Assembly: GCA_902786965.1 (NCBI GenBank)
Contig: CADAEJ010000001.1
Span: 95,370 to 159,369 of the forward strand
Length of the DNA stretch: 64,000 bases
DNA from: an uncultured Ruminococcus sp.
GTDB lineage: Bacteria > Bacillota > Clostridia > Oscillospirales > Ruminococcaceae
Reading direction: 5' to 3'
In this document: positions 43,931 through 52,989 of the stretch, one piece after another
How positions within the stretch are numbered: the first letter of the stretch is position 1
Layout of the letters: every line of letters begins with the position of its first letter
Made by a program: the position numbers and the translations under genes
The notes under the pieces: generated by a model
Seen by the model: only the letters and a program-made list of their open reading frames with translations
What the model was told of the DNA's origin: nothing
Databases searched by the model: none

Positions 43931-45368
43931 AAAAATCCTCTACCTCGTTTTTCTTCTGAAGCATAAGGTCAAAATGCTTATTGTATTCAAGCGGGAATTT
44001 ATAATTGAATACACGTTCGAGCCGCTTGCCGTCAAGGTCTACAAGCTTGGTCGAGCCGCCCGCGCCGACAGCAAGGATAGTTTGTACCTCTTCCATTATG
44101 TAGACGTTATACAGGCTCTCTTTGCCTTGTTTTGACCAGCCGATATTTTCAAGATTTTCAAGCATATTCTTCTGCCTGTAAAGATAATATGGCACATAGC
44201 CGCTTTCAAGCAGACGCCCCGTCGCATAGCTGACCATTTTATCTGCGGGGTTTTCAAGCAATCCTTCCTCGCGCTGATGATTGAGCCGAGCTGCTCTTTT
44301 TATCGAAAGCGTATGTACTGTGATGTTATCCGCACCAAGCTGTATAAGCTTATCAACGGTATTGGCAAAGCTTTCGGGCGTATCTGTGGGAAGTCCTGCG
44401 ATAATATCGGTATTTATGCTTTCAAAACCGACCTTTCGCGCCAGATCAAAGGCACTGAAAAACTGCTTGGTCGTATGCTTTCTGCCGATTTTTTCAAGCA
44501 CACTGTCTGAAAGAGTCTGCGGATTGATAGAGACCCTTGTACAGCCGTTTTTCTTTATCGTTTCAAGCTTTTCTGCGGTTATGGTATCCGGTCTGCCGGC
44601 TTCTACCGTATACTCACGCAGGTGAGAAAGATCAAAGCTCGCGGCGATCGTTTTCATAAGGCGCTCAAGCTGAACAGCTTCAAGGGTTGTCGGAGTACCT
44701 CCACCGAAATAAACTGTATCAAGCTTTAAGCCGAGTTTTTTTACAAGCGTGCCTGTGTACTCGATCTCCTTGCACAGATTATCAAGGTACTCGGGGATCT
44801 GCCCCATACATTGCTCGATCGACTGTGAAACGAACGAGCAATATGAACAGCGTGTCGGGCAAAAGGGTATTGATACATACAGACTAAAGCTGTTTATATC
44901 AAGCTCATCAAGGATCTTTTCCTGTGCCGCAGCAGTTTTCAAAGCTATCTCACACTTTTCACGTGAGCAGAGATAATCCTTTTGCATCGCATCATAGATC
45001 TCACCTTGTGTCATATCCTTATGCAGATACCTGTTCACCTGCTTTACGGGACGAATACCTGTGATTATTCCCCATTTGGGAACAACGCCCGTGATCTCGC
45101 TCATCGCTTTGAAAAGCAGGCGCGACAGGATAAGCTCAAAGTCCGCATCAAGTGCTGACTTGCTCACCTTTCTGGATCTTTTGCCGTTATATGAGCATAG
45201 CACATACATAAGGGCGTAATTATCAAAGCGCTTCAATCTAACAAACGCATGATCGCCTGCGGGTATCTCATCGCCGTAGACTATATCAAAAAGCGTTGCC
45301 GGGATAAACAGCTTCATTACGCCCTCAATTTCGTATTTATAATCGTTGCCGCTGAAAACTAATGTCAT
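43914..45368 (-). CDS. hemZ: Oxygen-independent coproporphyrinogen III oxidase-like radical SAM protein HemZ
   Basis: 484 residues. The radical-SAM cluster CPTRCSYCSFVSQS near residue 170 binds [4Fe-4S] and SAM. The barrel carries FGGGTPTTLE, TVEAGRPDT and INPQTLSD motifs typical of HemN/HemZ. An N-terminal region of about 160 residues before the radical-SAM domain is characteristic of HemZ. It oxidises coproporphyrinogen III anaerobically, although some HemZ-like proteins have other or unproven roles. The reading frame overlaps rlmD by 17 bases. Confidence 0.88.
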   Translation of the reverse strand: MTLVFSGNDYKYEIEGVMKLFIPATLFDIVYGDEIPAGDHAFVRLKRFDNYALMYVLCSYNGKRSRKVSKSALDADFELILSRLLFKAMSEITGVVPKWGIITGIRPVKQVNRYLHKDMTQGEIYDAMQKDYLCSREKCEIALKTAAAQEKILDELDINSFSLYVSIPFCPTRCSYCSFVSQSIEQCMGQIPEYLDNLCKEIEYTGTLVKKLGLKLDTVYFGGGTPTTLEAVQLERLMKTIAASFDLSHLREYTVEAGRPDTITAEKLETIKKNGCTRVSINPQTLSDSVLEKIGRKHTTKQFFSAFDLARKVGFESINTDIIAGLPTDTPESFANTVDKLIQLGADNITVHTLSIKRAARLNHQREEGLLENPADKMVSYATGRLLESGYVPYYLYRQKNMLENLENIGWSKQGKESLYNVYIMEEVQTILAVGAGGSTKLVDLDGKRLERVFNYKFPLEYNKHFDLMLQKKNEVEDFYAHKE

Positions 45369-45395
45369 TTTATCTTCCGTCCGTTTTTTATTAAA

Positions 45396-46025
45396 TCACA
45401 AGCCCTGCATAAAATGGTTGTACTTTCTCTCGGTATCAAGTGTTGTTGACTGCATATGACCCGGGTAGACCTTCAGATCTCCGCCGAGGTCATACAGCTT
45501 TTTCATTGAACGCTTCATAGCAGCAGGGTCGCCGTCGGGCAGATCTGTTCTTCCGCAGGAACGCGCAAACAGCGTATCTCCCGAAAACATTACATCGCCG
45601 CAGATAAAGCATACCGAACCGCTTGTGTGACCCGGTGTTTCCACAACGTCAAATTCAAGCTCGTCAAGAGTCAGCACATCATTCTCGGTGAACGTTATCA
45701 CATCACCCGTATATTTTTTGTAGCCGCGAACCATAAAATGATTGACAAGCATCCCGTTCTCATCATAAAGCTTGCTTTTATCAAAGGCGCAGATATACAC
45801 CTCACAGCCTGTTCTTTCAACAAGGTCAGCGACTGCACCGATATGGTCAAAATGCCCGTGTGTCAGAAAAATCTTTTTGAGCGTGAGCCCATACAGCTGT
45901 ATCTGGTCGAGAATGAAATCCGCATCGGCAGGTGCATCTATAAGCACGGCATTATCCTGCGCACTTGCTACGATATAGCTGTTTGTATCGCAGATGCTCA
46001 GCGGTTTAAGGCAGTATAATCTCAT
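45396..46025 (-). CDS. Metallo-beta-lactamase-fold hydrolase (glyoxalase II-like)
   Basis: 209 residues. Zinc motif HGHFDHIGA (HxHxDH) and the later His in ETPGHTSGS, Asp in FSGDTLF and His in VYPGHMQST complete the site. The compact size and lack of a C-terminal domain fit the hydroxyacylglutathione-hydrolase-like group, thioesterases or phosphatases of uncertain substrate. In many Firmicutes this gene follows rel, as here, 18 bases after the rel stop. Confidence 0.9.
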   Translation of the reverse strand: MRLYCLKPLSICDTNSYIVASAQDNAVLIDAPADADFILDQIQLYGLTLKKIFLTHGHFDHIGAVADLVERTGCEVYICAFDKSKLYDENGMLVNHFMVRGYKKYTGDVITFTENDVLTLDELEFDVVETPGHTSGSVCFICGDVMFSGDTLFARSCGRTDLPDGDPAAMKRSMKKLYDLGGDLKVYPGHMQSTTLDTERKYNHFMQGL

Positions 46026-46043
46026 ATATCCTCCTTGAAAACG

Positions 46044-48239
46044 TCACTTACCGCTTCTTTCGACTGAAATGACATTTTTTATCTTTTTAAGCTTGTTTAT
46101 CACGTTGTTGAGCTGTTCCATGCCCGCTATGCTCACTGTTATCGAAAGGATAGCGTTGCCGTTTTTAAGCTCTCGCGCAGTTGATTCGTAGATATAGATA
46201 TTTATCATCGCGAGCGCCGAGGAAACATCAGCAAGCAGACCTATTCTGTCAACAGCGATTATATCGAGCGTACACTTGAAGTAGCCATGCTTTTTACCCG
46301 TGCCCTCATACTTGACAGACACCCACCTGCCCTTCATTTCGGGGTCGTCCTTCTGTGAGAGGTAATTTACACAGTCCTTTCTGTGAACAGACACACCGTG
46401 ACCTTTGGTGATAAAGCCGATAATATCATCACCCGGCAGCGGATTACAGCACTGTGCAAACCTTACAACGCAGTCCTCAACGCCGTCAACTACAATGCCT
46501 GAGTAATTGCTGGTCTGTGATTTGATCTCCTTTTCGGGCGATTCAGCAACAGGCTTTTCGCCGTATTTCTTGTTGTATTCAAGTTTAAGCCTTGCGATAA
46601 GCTTTGAAAGCTGGACACCGCCGTATCCTATTGCCGCAAAGAAATCATCAAGGGTATCGCAGTTATGACGCTTCATATCCATTTTGAGGAACTCTTCAAG
46701 CTCATCCTCGGGAACGCGGATCATATTGCGGCGGAACTCACGTTCAAGCGCACTTCTTCCCTCGAAGATGTTCTCCTCACGTCTTTCACGCTTGAACCAA
46801 AGACGTATCTTTGATTTTGCTTCATTGGTCTTGCAGATATTCAGCCATGATCTGCTTGGGCCGTGGCCAGGGACGTTAGACGTAAGTATCTCGATGATCT
46901 CACCGGTCTTTATCTGGTAGTCATAAGAAACCATTTTCTTATCTACCTTTGCACCGCACATTTTATGACCGACCTCGGTGTGTATCGCATATGCAAAGTC
47001 GATAACAGTTGCGCCTACGGGAAGGGTTATCATATCGCCTTTTGGCGTAAAGGCAAACACATCCTCAGGGGCAAGGTCATTCTTTATGGCACGAACGATC
47101 TCCTCTACATCATCGGACTCCTGCTGGGACTCTATGATCTGTCTTATCCACGCAAGTCTGCGGTCGTCCTTGGTGTCGCCGCCTGCAACACCCTCTTTAT
47201 ACTTCCAGTGTGCAGCGATACCATACTCTGCGGTCTTGTGCATATCCCACGTTCTTATCTGCACCTCAAAGGGAACACCCTCTCTGCCGATGACCGTGGT
47301 ATGCAAGGACTGGTACATATTCGCCTTTGGGGTAGATATATAGTCCTTGAATCTGTTTGGGATTGGTCTGAACATATCGTGAATGATACCAAGCACGTTA
47401 TAGCACTCGGTGACTGTATTGACGATGATACGCAGAGCATAGCGGTCATAGATCTGGTCGATCTCCTTACCGTCGCGGTAGACCTTCTTATAAATTCCGT
47501 AATTTGACTTTACTCTGCCCTCGATGGCAGGCAGCGGGTGGATATCCTTTTCAAGACGCTCCTTTATCTTTTCCTTGAGATCCTCAACAAGCTGGTCGCG
47601 GCTTCCCTTGCGCAGATTCATCTGCTTTTCTATTTCGTTATACGCATAAGGGTCAAGGTACTTGAATGAAAGATCCTCAAGCTCGTCCTTGATAGAGCGT
47701 ATTCCGAGCCTGTGAGCGATAGGTGCATAGATGTTCATAGTTTCATGTGCTATGTTGCGCCTTTTTTCGTCACGGCAGTAATTGAGGGTACGCATATTGT
47801 GGAGCCTGTCAGCGAGCTTGATAATTATAACTCGTATATCCTCACTCATTGCAAGCAGTATCTTTCGGATATTCTCTGCCTTCTGCTCGTCCTTGGTGAA
47901 GGTCTCGACCTTTTTCAGCTTTGTAACGCCGTTTACGAGCATAGCGACATCACTGCCAAACTTCTTTTGCAATATATCAAGTGTACAATCGGTATCCTCA
48001 ACTACATCGTGAAGCAGAGCCGCACAGATAGTATCTGTATCCATACCAAGCTCCAGCAGGATATATGCCACTGCAAGCGGGTGAGTAATGTATGGCTCTC
48101 CCGATTCTCTTTTCTGACCGTCGTGATATTTGTTTGCAAGCTCGTATGCCGAAACGATCTTTGACAGGTCATACTGTTTTTCACCGCTTAATATCTTCTG
48201 TATCAGCACATCAACGGTTATTGATTTTTGTTCAGACAT
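46044..48239 (-). CDS. relA: Bifunctional (p)ppGpp synthetase/hydrolase, Rel
   Basis: 731 residues, all domains of a long Rel. The HD hydrolase has HDVVEDTDCTLD and ADRLHNMRTL. The synthetase has YRDGKEIDQIYDRYALRIIV and MYQSLHTTV. The TGS domain is seen around VFAFTPKGDMITLPVGATVIDFAYAIH, and a C-terminal ACT domain begins near VDRIGLLADVSSALAM. It makes and degrades the alarmone (p)ppGpp in response to amino-acid starvation. Operon order recJ-rel is conserved in Firmicutes. No tRNA-synthetase gene lies nearby. Confidence 0.95.
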   Translation of the reverse strand: MSEQKSITVDVLIQKILSGEKQYDLSKIVSAYELANKYHDGQKRESGEPYITHPLAVAYILLELGMDTDTICAALLHDVVEDTDCTLDILQKKFGSDVAMLVNGVTKLKKVETFTKDEQKAENIRKILLAMSEDIRVIIIKLADRLHNMRTLNYCRDEKRRNIAHETMNIYAPIAHRLGIRSIKDELEDLSFKYLDPYAYNEIEKQMNLRKGSRDQLVEDLKEKIKERLEKDIHPLPAIEGRVKSNYGIYKKVYRDGKEIDQIYDRYALRIIVNTVTECYNVLGIIHDMFRPIPNRFKDYISTPKANMYQSLHTTVIGREGVPFEVQIRTWDMHKTAEYGIAAHWKYKEGVAGGDTKDDRRLAWIRQIIESQQESDDVEEIVRAIKNDLAPEDVFAFTPKGDMITLPVGATVIDFAYAIHTEVGHKMCGAKVDKKMVSYDYQIKTGEIIEILTSNVPGHGPSRSWLNICKTNEAKSKIRLWFKRERREENIFEGRSALEREFRRNMIRVPEDELEEFLKMDMKRHNCDTLDDFFAAIGYGGVQLSKLIARLKLEYNKKYGEKPVAESPEKEIKSQTSNYSGIVVDGVEDCVVRFAQCCNPLPGDDIIGFITKGHGVSVHRKDCVNYLSQKDDPEMKGRWVSVKYEGTGKKHGYFKCTLDIIAVDRIGLLADVSSALAMINIYIYESTARELKNGNAILSITVSIAGMEQLNNVINKLKKIKNVISVERSGK

Positions 48240-48255
48240 TTATCCTCACCTCACT

Positions 48256-50280
48256 TTACAGCATCTGTTTAAGTTTAACAAGGGTCTGTGATTGTTCAAG
48301 GTCAACTCTTGACTTGACCTCGCAGGCATTTACCTTGCCTGTTGCACAGCTGTACTCGACAAGTCCCTTATCTTTGAAAATATCTATACATATACGCAGT
48401 TTACAGTAATTCATACTGTCATCGTTAAGATTCATGAAAATATGATCGGCAGTGGTCGCCTTAACGCTGTTTATGTACTTATACACTTTTATAAGCTCAT
48501 CGCGGGAGGGTATCATCTTCTGAATGTATGCACTCGGAAGCTTCTCTCCGCGCATAAGCTTTTCATAGCTCTGCTTTGCGGCAAAATATCTCTCCTGCCT
48601 AATACCGCTGATTCTGTAGTCTTTAACTACAATAGAAACAGACTCTGCCCCTCGGAAAACATTGAAATCAAGCTTTACTATCATATCAAGCTTATCGCCG
48701 ACTTTAAAGCAGCATTTATCGGCAGCAAGCGAGAAAAACAGCGCCTGCCCCTTAAATCCGCCGTAATTAAAATCTATCCTTGTATGTTTGCCCTGCGAAA
48801 GCGGAGTTATGACAAGTACCTTTGCACCGAGAATGGCAAATGTCGGCACGCTGTTGCACTGACCAAACGGTTCAAGTGCTTTAAGACCTTTGACATTTTC
48901 AACCGTTATATCGCCCGGCATAAGCACCATATCCGCTTCTATTTCTTTGACGGGTGCCTTTTCAAAAGAGTCTGCATAGTCATATATCCTGCTGCAGAAT
49001 GCACCGATATTCTCCTCTTTTAGAGAAAAGCCGCCTGCGCACTCGTGACCGCCGAATTTCTCACAAAGCTCTGCACATCTGCAAAGGCATTCAAACACAT
49101 CAAAGCCGTGAACGCTTCTGGCAGAGCCTCTTGCATTTCCGTCATCATCAATGGAAATGATAAAGTTAGGCTTGCCGTAAAGGTCGAGTATCTTGGCTGA
49201 AACAATGCCAATAACTCCGGCGTGCCAGTTCTTCCCCCACAGCACAAGTGCGGAATGGTTGAGTGTCTGCGGATACTTATTGATATGCTCGATTATTTCG
49301 GCAATTATCTCGGATTCGGTCTGTTTGCGCTTGGTATTATGCTCAAAAAGCTTGCTGATATAGCCTTCGGCTTCATCGGGGTCTTCGCTGAGCAGCGCTT
49401 TTACAGCCGTAAGCGGAGTGTCAAATCTGCCTGATGCATTTATAACAGGTGCGATACGGAAAGATATATTCTCCGCATTGAGCTGTTCCCTTTCGAGCGA
49501 GGAAAGCTCAAAAAGCTTGCAAAGTGCGGGGTTTTCGGTATTCTTCAAATATTCAAGACCATGCTTGACGATAGTTCTGTTCTCGCCGTTGAGAGGGACT
49601 ACATCGGCAACTGTACCGATAGCACAGATGTCAACATACTGCTCAAGCACTGCGTCATAATTTCCGTCATCAAGAGCTGCACAAAGCTTGAAAGCAACGC
49701 CGACACCGCACAGATCCTTATATGGTGACGGACAATCAGAGCGATGCGGATTGACTACCGCGACCGCTTCGGGCAAAACCTCTGGCACCTGGTGGTGATC
49801 GGTAATAACGAGCTGCATACCAAGCTCTTTGATCAGCTTCGCCTCTTCAACCGCCGATATTCCGTTATCAACAGTTATTATAAGCGAAGTACCTTTTTGT
49901 GCGATCTGCTCGATGGCTTGTGCGTTAAGTCCATACCCCTCTGAGCGCTCTGGGATATAATACATCACATTTGCGCCCATATTTTCAAGATAGTTATACA
50001 GCAGTGATGTCGAGGTTATACCGTCACAATCATAGTCGCCATAGATGCAGATAAGCTCATAGCTGTCGATCTTTTCATTGATTATCTCTACCGCCTTATC
50101 CATATCTTTGATAAGAAACGGGTCAGACAGCTCAGGCGGATCAAAAAAGTCTATTACCTGCTGAAAATCGGTGACTCCCCTTGAGGTCAGCACCTTGAGC
50201 GCAAGCTTATTTATATCGCACTTTGAGGCAAACTCTTCAACTAAGGTTTCATCACATTTACGTATCTTCCATTTTTTCAT
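48256..50280 (-). CDS. recJ: Single-stranded-DNA-specific exonuclease RecJ
   Basis: 5'-3' ssDNA exonuclease of recombination and mismatch repair. 674 residues. DHH-family motifs GDYDCDGITSTSLLYNYL and TDHHQVPE mark the phosphoesterase domain, with the DHHA1 region (FGGHECAGGFSL) and the OB-fold after it. A C-terminal ~100-residue extension follows, as in many Firmicute RecJ. GGGAAGAG and ATG 50280 give the start; the open frame continues to 50298. First gene of the six-gene operon through the GNAT enzyme. Confidence 0.93.
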   Translation of the reverse strand: MKKWKIRKCDETLVEEFASKCDINKLALKVLTSRGVTDFQQVIDFFDPPELSDPFLIKDMDKAVEIINEKIDSYELICIYGDYDCDGITSTSLLYNYLENMGANVMYYIPERSEGYGLNAQAIEQIAQKGTSLIITVDNGISAVEEAKLIKELGMQLVITDHHQVPEVLPEAVAVVNPHRSDCPSPYKDLCGVGVAFKLCAALDDGNYDAVLEQYVDICAIGTVADVVPLNGENRTIVKHGLEYLKNTENPALCKLFELSSLEREQLNAENISFRIAPVINASGRFDTPLTAVKALLSEDPDEAEGYISKLFEHNTKRKQTESEIIAEIIEHINKYPQTLNHSALVLWGKNWHAGVIGIVSAKILDLYGKPNFIISIDDDGNARGSARSVHGFDVFECLCRCAELCEKFGGHECAGGFSLKEENIGAFCSRIYDYADSFEKAPVKEIEADMVLMPGDITVENVKGLKALEPFGQCNSVPTFAILGAKVLVITPLSQGKHTRIDFNYGGFKGQALFFSLAADKCCFKVGDKLDMIVKLDFNVFRGAESVSIVVKDYRISGIRQERYFAAKQSYEKLMRGEKLPSAYIQKMIPSRDELIKVYKYINSVKATTADHIFMNLNDDSMNYCKLRICIDIFKDKGLVEYSCATGKVNACEVKSRVDLEQSQTLVKLKQML

Positions 50281-50380
50281 AAAAATAACTCTTCCCAATT
50301 TATATAATTTATCAGTTTATTATACCATAATATCATACATTTTTCAAGTGCAAACGGATATTTTTTGCAGTTTTGGGATA

Positions 50381-50409
50381 TTGAAAGAAAAGTTCAAAAA
50401 TGTTATGAT
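50381..50409 (+). promoter_or_regulatory. Sigma-A-like promoter of the second ECF operon
   Basis: TTGAAA (50381-50386), a 17-base spacer and TATGAT (50404-50409), about 75 bases before the ATG. Confidence 0.55.
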
Positions 50410-50484
50410 AAGGTGTGAGAAAATCAGTATTTATATCGTGTAATAGACGAAGGGCAGCAAAGCCATGCGGAAAGGAGGACGTCA

Positions 50485-51045
50485 ATGGATAACGGTGCAA
50501 GTAGCTACCGCCGTTTCCGTGAAGACGGCGATGAAAGCGGTCTTATCGAGATAATACGCGACTACAAGGACGGATTGATACTATATCTTGCAAGCATTGT
50601 CGGTGACGTACACACCGCGGAGGAGCTTGCTGAAGACACATTCGTGCTGCTGGGTACGAAAAAGCCGAAGGACAAGGGCAAAAGTTCGTTCAAGACGTGG
50701 CTTTACACTATCGGCAGAAATACGGCTATCGACTATCTGCGCAAGCGCGAGAGGCGTAAAGAGCTTCCGCTTGACACGGCTAAGGATATATCCGCCGACG
50801 AATGTGACCTTGAAAACGCGTATATACGAAAAGAACAAAAGATAATTATACATCGGAATCTGAGAAAGCTCAAGCCCGAATACAGACAGATAATATGGTT
50901 ACAGTATTTTGAACAGCTCAGTATGAAAGAGGCGGCAATTATCATAAAAAAGAGTGTTCACGGCACAGAGGTTCTTGCGTCACGGGCTAGAAAAGCTCTC
51001 AAGGAACAGCTTAAAAAGGAGGGCATTGACAATGAAGGACTATAA
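50485..51045 (+). CDS. ECF RNA polymerase sigma factor
   Basis: 186 residues. Region 2 is GDVHTAEELAEDTFVLLGTKKP then FKTWLYTIGRNTAIDYLRKR; region 4 is LRKLKPEYRQIIWLQYFEQL then SMKEAAIIIKKSVHGTEVLA, a standard ECF layout. It starts at the ATG 50485 after GGAGGAC. The next gene overlaps it by 14 bases and encodes a membrane protein that probably acts as its anti-sigma factor. Confidence 0.92.
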   Translation: MDNGASSYRRFREDGDESGLIEIIRDYKDGLILYLASIVGDVHTAEELAEDTFVLLGTKKPKDKGKSSFKTWLYTIGRNTAIDYLRKRERRKELPLDTAKDISADECDLENAYIRKEQKIIIHRNLRKLKPEYRQIIWLQYFEQLSMKEAAIIIKKSVHGTEVLASRARKALKEQLKKEGIDNEGL

Positions 51046-52033
51046 ACAGATGTCTGAAAGCGTTTTACAGCGCGTTCATGAATACGAAGAACAAAATGGA
51101 AGTACTCACGCAAAGGTGCGCTCTGTCGGCAAAATTTCGGCGATAGTTCTGCCTGTGCTTGCGCTGGCGGCGGTCGGGATATTCGCGTTGTCGGGCGGTT
51201 TTGGCGGAAACGGCCTAGAATCAGGCAGCAACGATAAAGTCGGTGGAAATGACCACATAGGACAATACAAATCAGACAGCTCTGATTCGGGCAACACGGG
51301 TGAAAAGAGGTCGGAAAGCTCATCGGAAACGGACAGTTCATCACAGGCAGCTGTTACAACGACATCAAATGCCGTAAGCAAAACGACCGAAAGCAAGTCA
51401 GGCGGAGAGATAGACCCAAATGAAAGATTCGGCGGTCAGACTATGATAGCGGCGATACCTAAAAACAACAGAACGCAGGTCATCGGCGAAAAGATTACCG
51501 ATGAGGAGGCAAGGGATTATTTCAACAAGAATACGGCAAGTCTGCAAAGCTCACTTACAGCAAGCGGTGTAGAGTTAGCGGAAATATATTATGAAGCAGA
51601 TTATGACGGCACTCAGGTCATTTGTGCAAAGGATTCACTGCTGATAAGAAAAGGCTACTGCCATGTCAGCTATGACGGAAACACAGACGAAAGCATGCCC
51701 GGACTGACTGTCAAGCAGAACTTTATGGACTTTCACGTTTACAATGCAGACAGGCTCGTGGCTATCGTAACGCTTGTCAAGGAAAACGGCTTGATATACG
51801 CATCTCCCGCATTCGGGGCACCTTGGTTTGATTCATTTGATAAGGATCTGAAAAAGTACGCAGGGCAGAAAGTACTTTTCCTTTACGCAGGCGCTATGGC
51901 ATATGCTATCGCACCTGACGGCAAGGTTATACACCCGCAGGGCTATGAAAGCTCTGTGAGAGACTCGGGACTGGACAAGCTCCCCGACGCATATAACTGG
52001 TTTTACAACGAGCAGTGCGTATACAAACCATAG
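51032..52033 (+). CDS. Putative anti-sigma factor, membrane protein
   Basis: 333 residues. A cytoplasmic N-terminus (MKDYKQMSESVLQRVHEYEE, amphipathic) precedes one membrane helix near residues 34-52. A Ser/Asp/Thr-rich linker (about 60-125) leads to an extracytoplasmic domain of about 205 residues with no family I can name. The same layout as the 15931-16956 protein, but no sequence similarity is obvious. ATG 51032 follows AAGGAGG. The role is inferred from overlap with the ECF gene. Confidence 0.72.
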   Translation: MKDYKQMSESVLQRVHEYEEQNGSTHAKVRSVGKISAIVLPVLALAAVGIFALSGGFGGNGLESGSNDKVGGNDHIGQYKSDSSDSGNTGEKRSESSSETDSSSQAAVTTTSNAVSKTTESKSGGEIDPNERFGGQTMIAAIPKNNRTQVIGEKITDEEARDYFNKNTASLQSSLTASGVELAEIYYEADYDGTQVICAKDSLLIRKGYCHVSYDGNTDESMPGLTVKQNFMDFHVYNADRLVAIVTLVKENGLIYASPAFGAPWFDSFDKDLKKYAGQKVLFLYAGAMAYAIAPDGKVIHPQGYESSVRDSGLDKLPDAYNWFYNEQCVYKP

Positions 52034-52041
52034 AAAAACAT

Positions 52042-52069
52042 AACGGGAAGCCATATGACTTTCCGTTTT
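52042..52069. terminator. Bidirectional terminator between the anti-sigma-like gene and the HD gene
   Basis: AACGGGAAG (52042-52050) pairs with CTTTCCGTT (52059-52067, one G-U), with T-rich sequence on both sides. Confidence 0.7.
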
Positions 52070-52070
52070 C

Positions 52071-52640
52071 TTATTGTTCTGTTCCCTGCAAGCCGATCTC
52101 GGCGGCGTGCGGTCTCATACCGTCAATGCATATCTGTGCAACTTCGGAAACTTCCATTCCAAGAAGCTCACAGCCCTTTTTGATGACCTCGCGGTTGCAT
52201 TTGGCGGCGAATTTCTTATCCTTGAACTTTTTCATAAAGCTCTTCAACTCCAGGTCTGCTATGCCGTTGGGACGCATACGCGCACAAGCCTGTATGATAC
52301 CTGTCAGCTCGTCGACAGTATAAAGGCTCTTTTCCATATCCGTCTCGGGCTTGACATCGGTGCATATCTCCCAGCCGTGTGAAAGTATCGCCCTTACGTC
52401 CTCAGGGTCAACTCCAAGCGCAAGCAATTCTTTCTCGGTATGCTTAAGATGCTCGTCGGGGTGCTTTTCATAATCAAAATCGTGCAGGTAACCAACAGCC
52501 TGCCAATGCTCCTCGTCAGCACCAAAATGCTTTGCCATCGCTCCCATTGCATAACAGACGTTAAGAGAATGGATTATAAGGTGCTCCTGCGTAACTGCAT
52601 CTTTGTTAAGCTCCTTTGCCCTTTCAAGTGTAAGCTTCAT
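52071..52640 (-). CDS. HD-domain hydrolase-like protein
   Basis: 189 residues of the HD superfamily. LIIHSLNVCYAMGAMAKHF gives the first His, YLHDFDYEKHPD the HD pair, and later ILSHG and DELTG supply further ligands. This group is close to small HD proteins such as YfbR-like or PhoU-neighbour hydrolases of unclear substrate. AAAGGAGGAAT precedes the ATG. The 11-bp stem upstream (52666-52699) lies in its leader. Confidence 0.85.
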   Translation of the reverse strand: MKLTLERAKELNKDAVTQEHLIIHSLNVCYAMGAMAKHFGADEEHWQAVGYLHDFDYEKHPDEHLKHTEKELLALGVDPEDVRAILSHGWEICTDVKPETDMEKSLYTVDELTGIIQACARMRPNGIADLELKSFMKKFKDKKFAAKCNREVIKKGCELLGMEVSEVAQICIDGMRPHAAEIGLQGTEQ

Positions 52641-52665
52641 AGTTATTCCTCCTTTTTATGCAGTA

Positions 52666-52699
52666 AGACCTCTTTTACACAAATCGGCAAAAGAGGTCT
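52666..52699. repeat. 11-bp inverted repeat between tRNA-Arg and the HD gene
   Basis: AGACCTCTTTT (52666-52676) and AAAAGAGGTCT (52689-52699) form a perfect stem around 12 bases, followed by GTTTTA on the plus strand. No U-run follows it in the direction of the tRNA, so it is not an obvious minus-strand terminator. It may be an mRNA leader stem of the HD gene or a plus-strand terminator. Confidence 0.5.
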
Positions 52700-52710
52700 G
52701 TTTTAAATAG

Positions 52711-52784
52711 CGTCCTCGGCGGGATTCGAACCCACGACCTTTCGCTTAGGAGGCGAACGCTCTATCCTGCTGAGCTACGAAGAC
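52711..52784 (-). tRNA. tRNA-Arg (anticodon CCU)
   Basis: A complete cloverleaf on the minus strand, 74 bases. Acceptor GTCTTCG pairs with CGAGGAC (one G-U). The anticodon loop is CTCCTAA (anticodon CCT in DNA, reading AGG). The T loop is GGTTCGAATCC. CCA is not encoded. Its own sigma-A promoter lies directly upstream. Confidence 0.95.
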
Positions 52785-52797
52785 ATTCAACTTGTTT

Positions 52798-52826
52798 ATT
52801 ATATCACATTACTTTTTGAAATGCAA
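52798..52826 (-). promoter_or_regulatory. Promoter of tRNA-Arg
   Basis: On the minus strand TTGCAT (52821-52826), a 17-base spacer and TATAAT (52798-52803), 13 bases before the tRNA 5' end. Confidence 0.78.
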
Positions 52827-52927
52827 GTGTTTTTTTATCATTTAGCAAAATTACTAAAAACAGCGTTATTTCAGCAAAACCTACAAAAACAGGTTGGAGT
52901 TTTCGACATTTGTATTGAAAATTAGTG

Positions 52928-52956
52928 TTGAAATATGATCATATTTCTGCTATAAT
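52928..52956 (+). promoter_or_regulatory. Promoter of the O-antigen ligase-like gene, overlapped by an 18-bp palindrome
   Basis: TTGAAA (52928-52933), a 17-base spacer and TATAAT (52951-52956). A perfect 18-bp palindrome, GAAATATGATCATATTTC (52930-52947), overlaps the -35 and most of the spacer, so it looks like an operator. Confidence 0.75.
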
Positions 52957-52989
52957 ATATAGGATAGTGTAGTATTGAGGAGAATAGGA

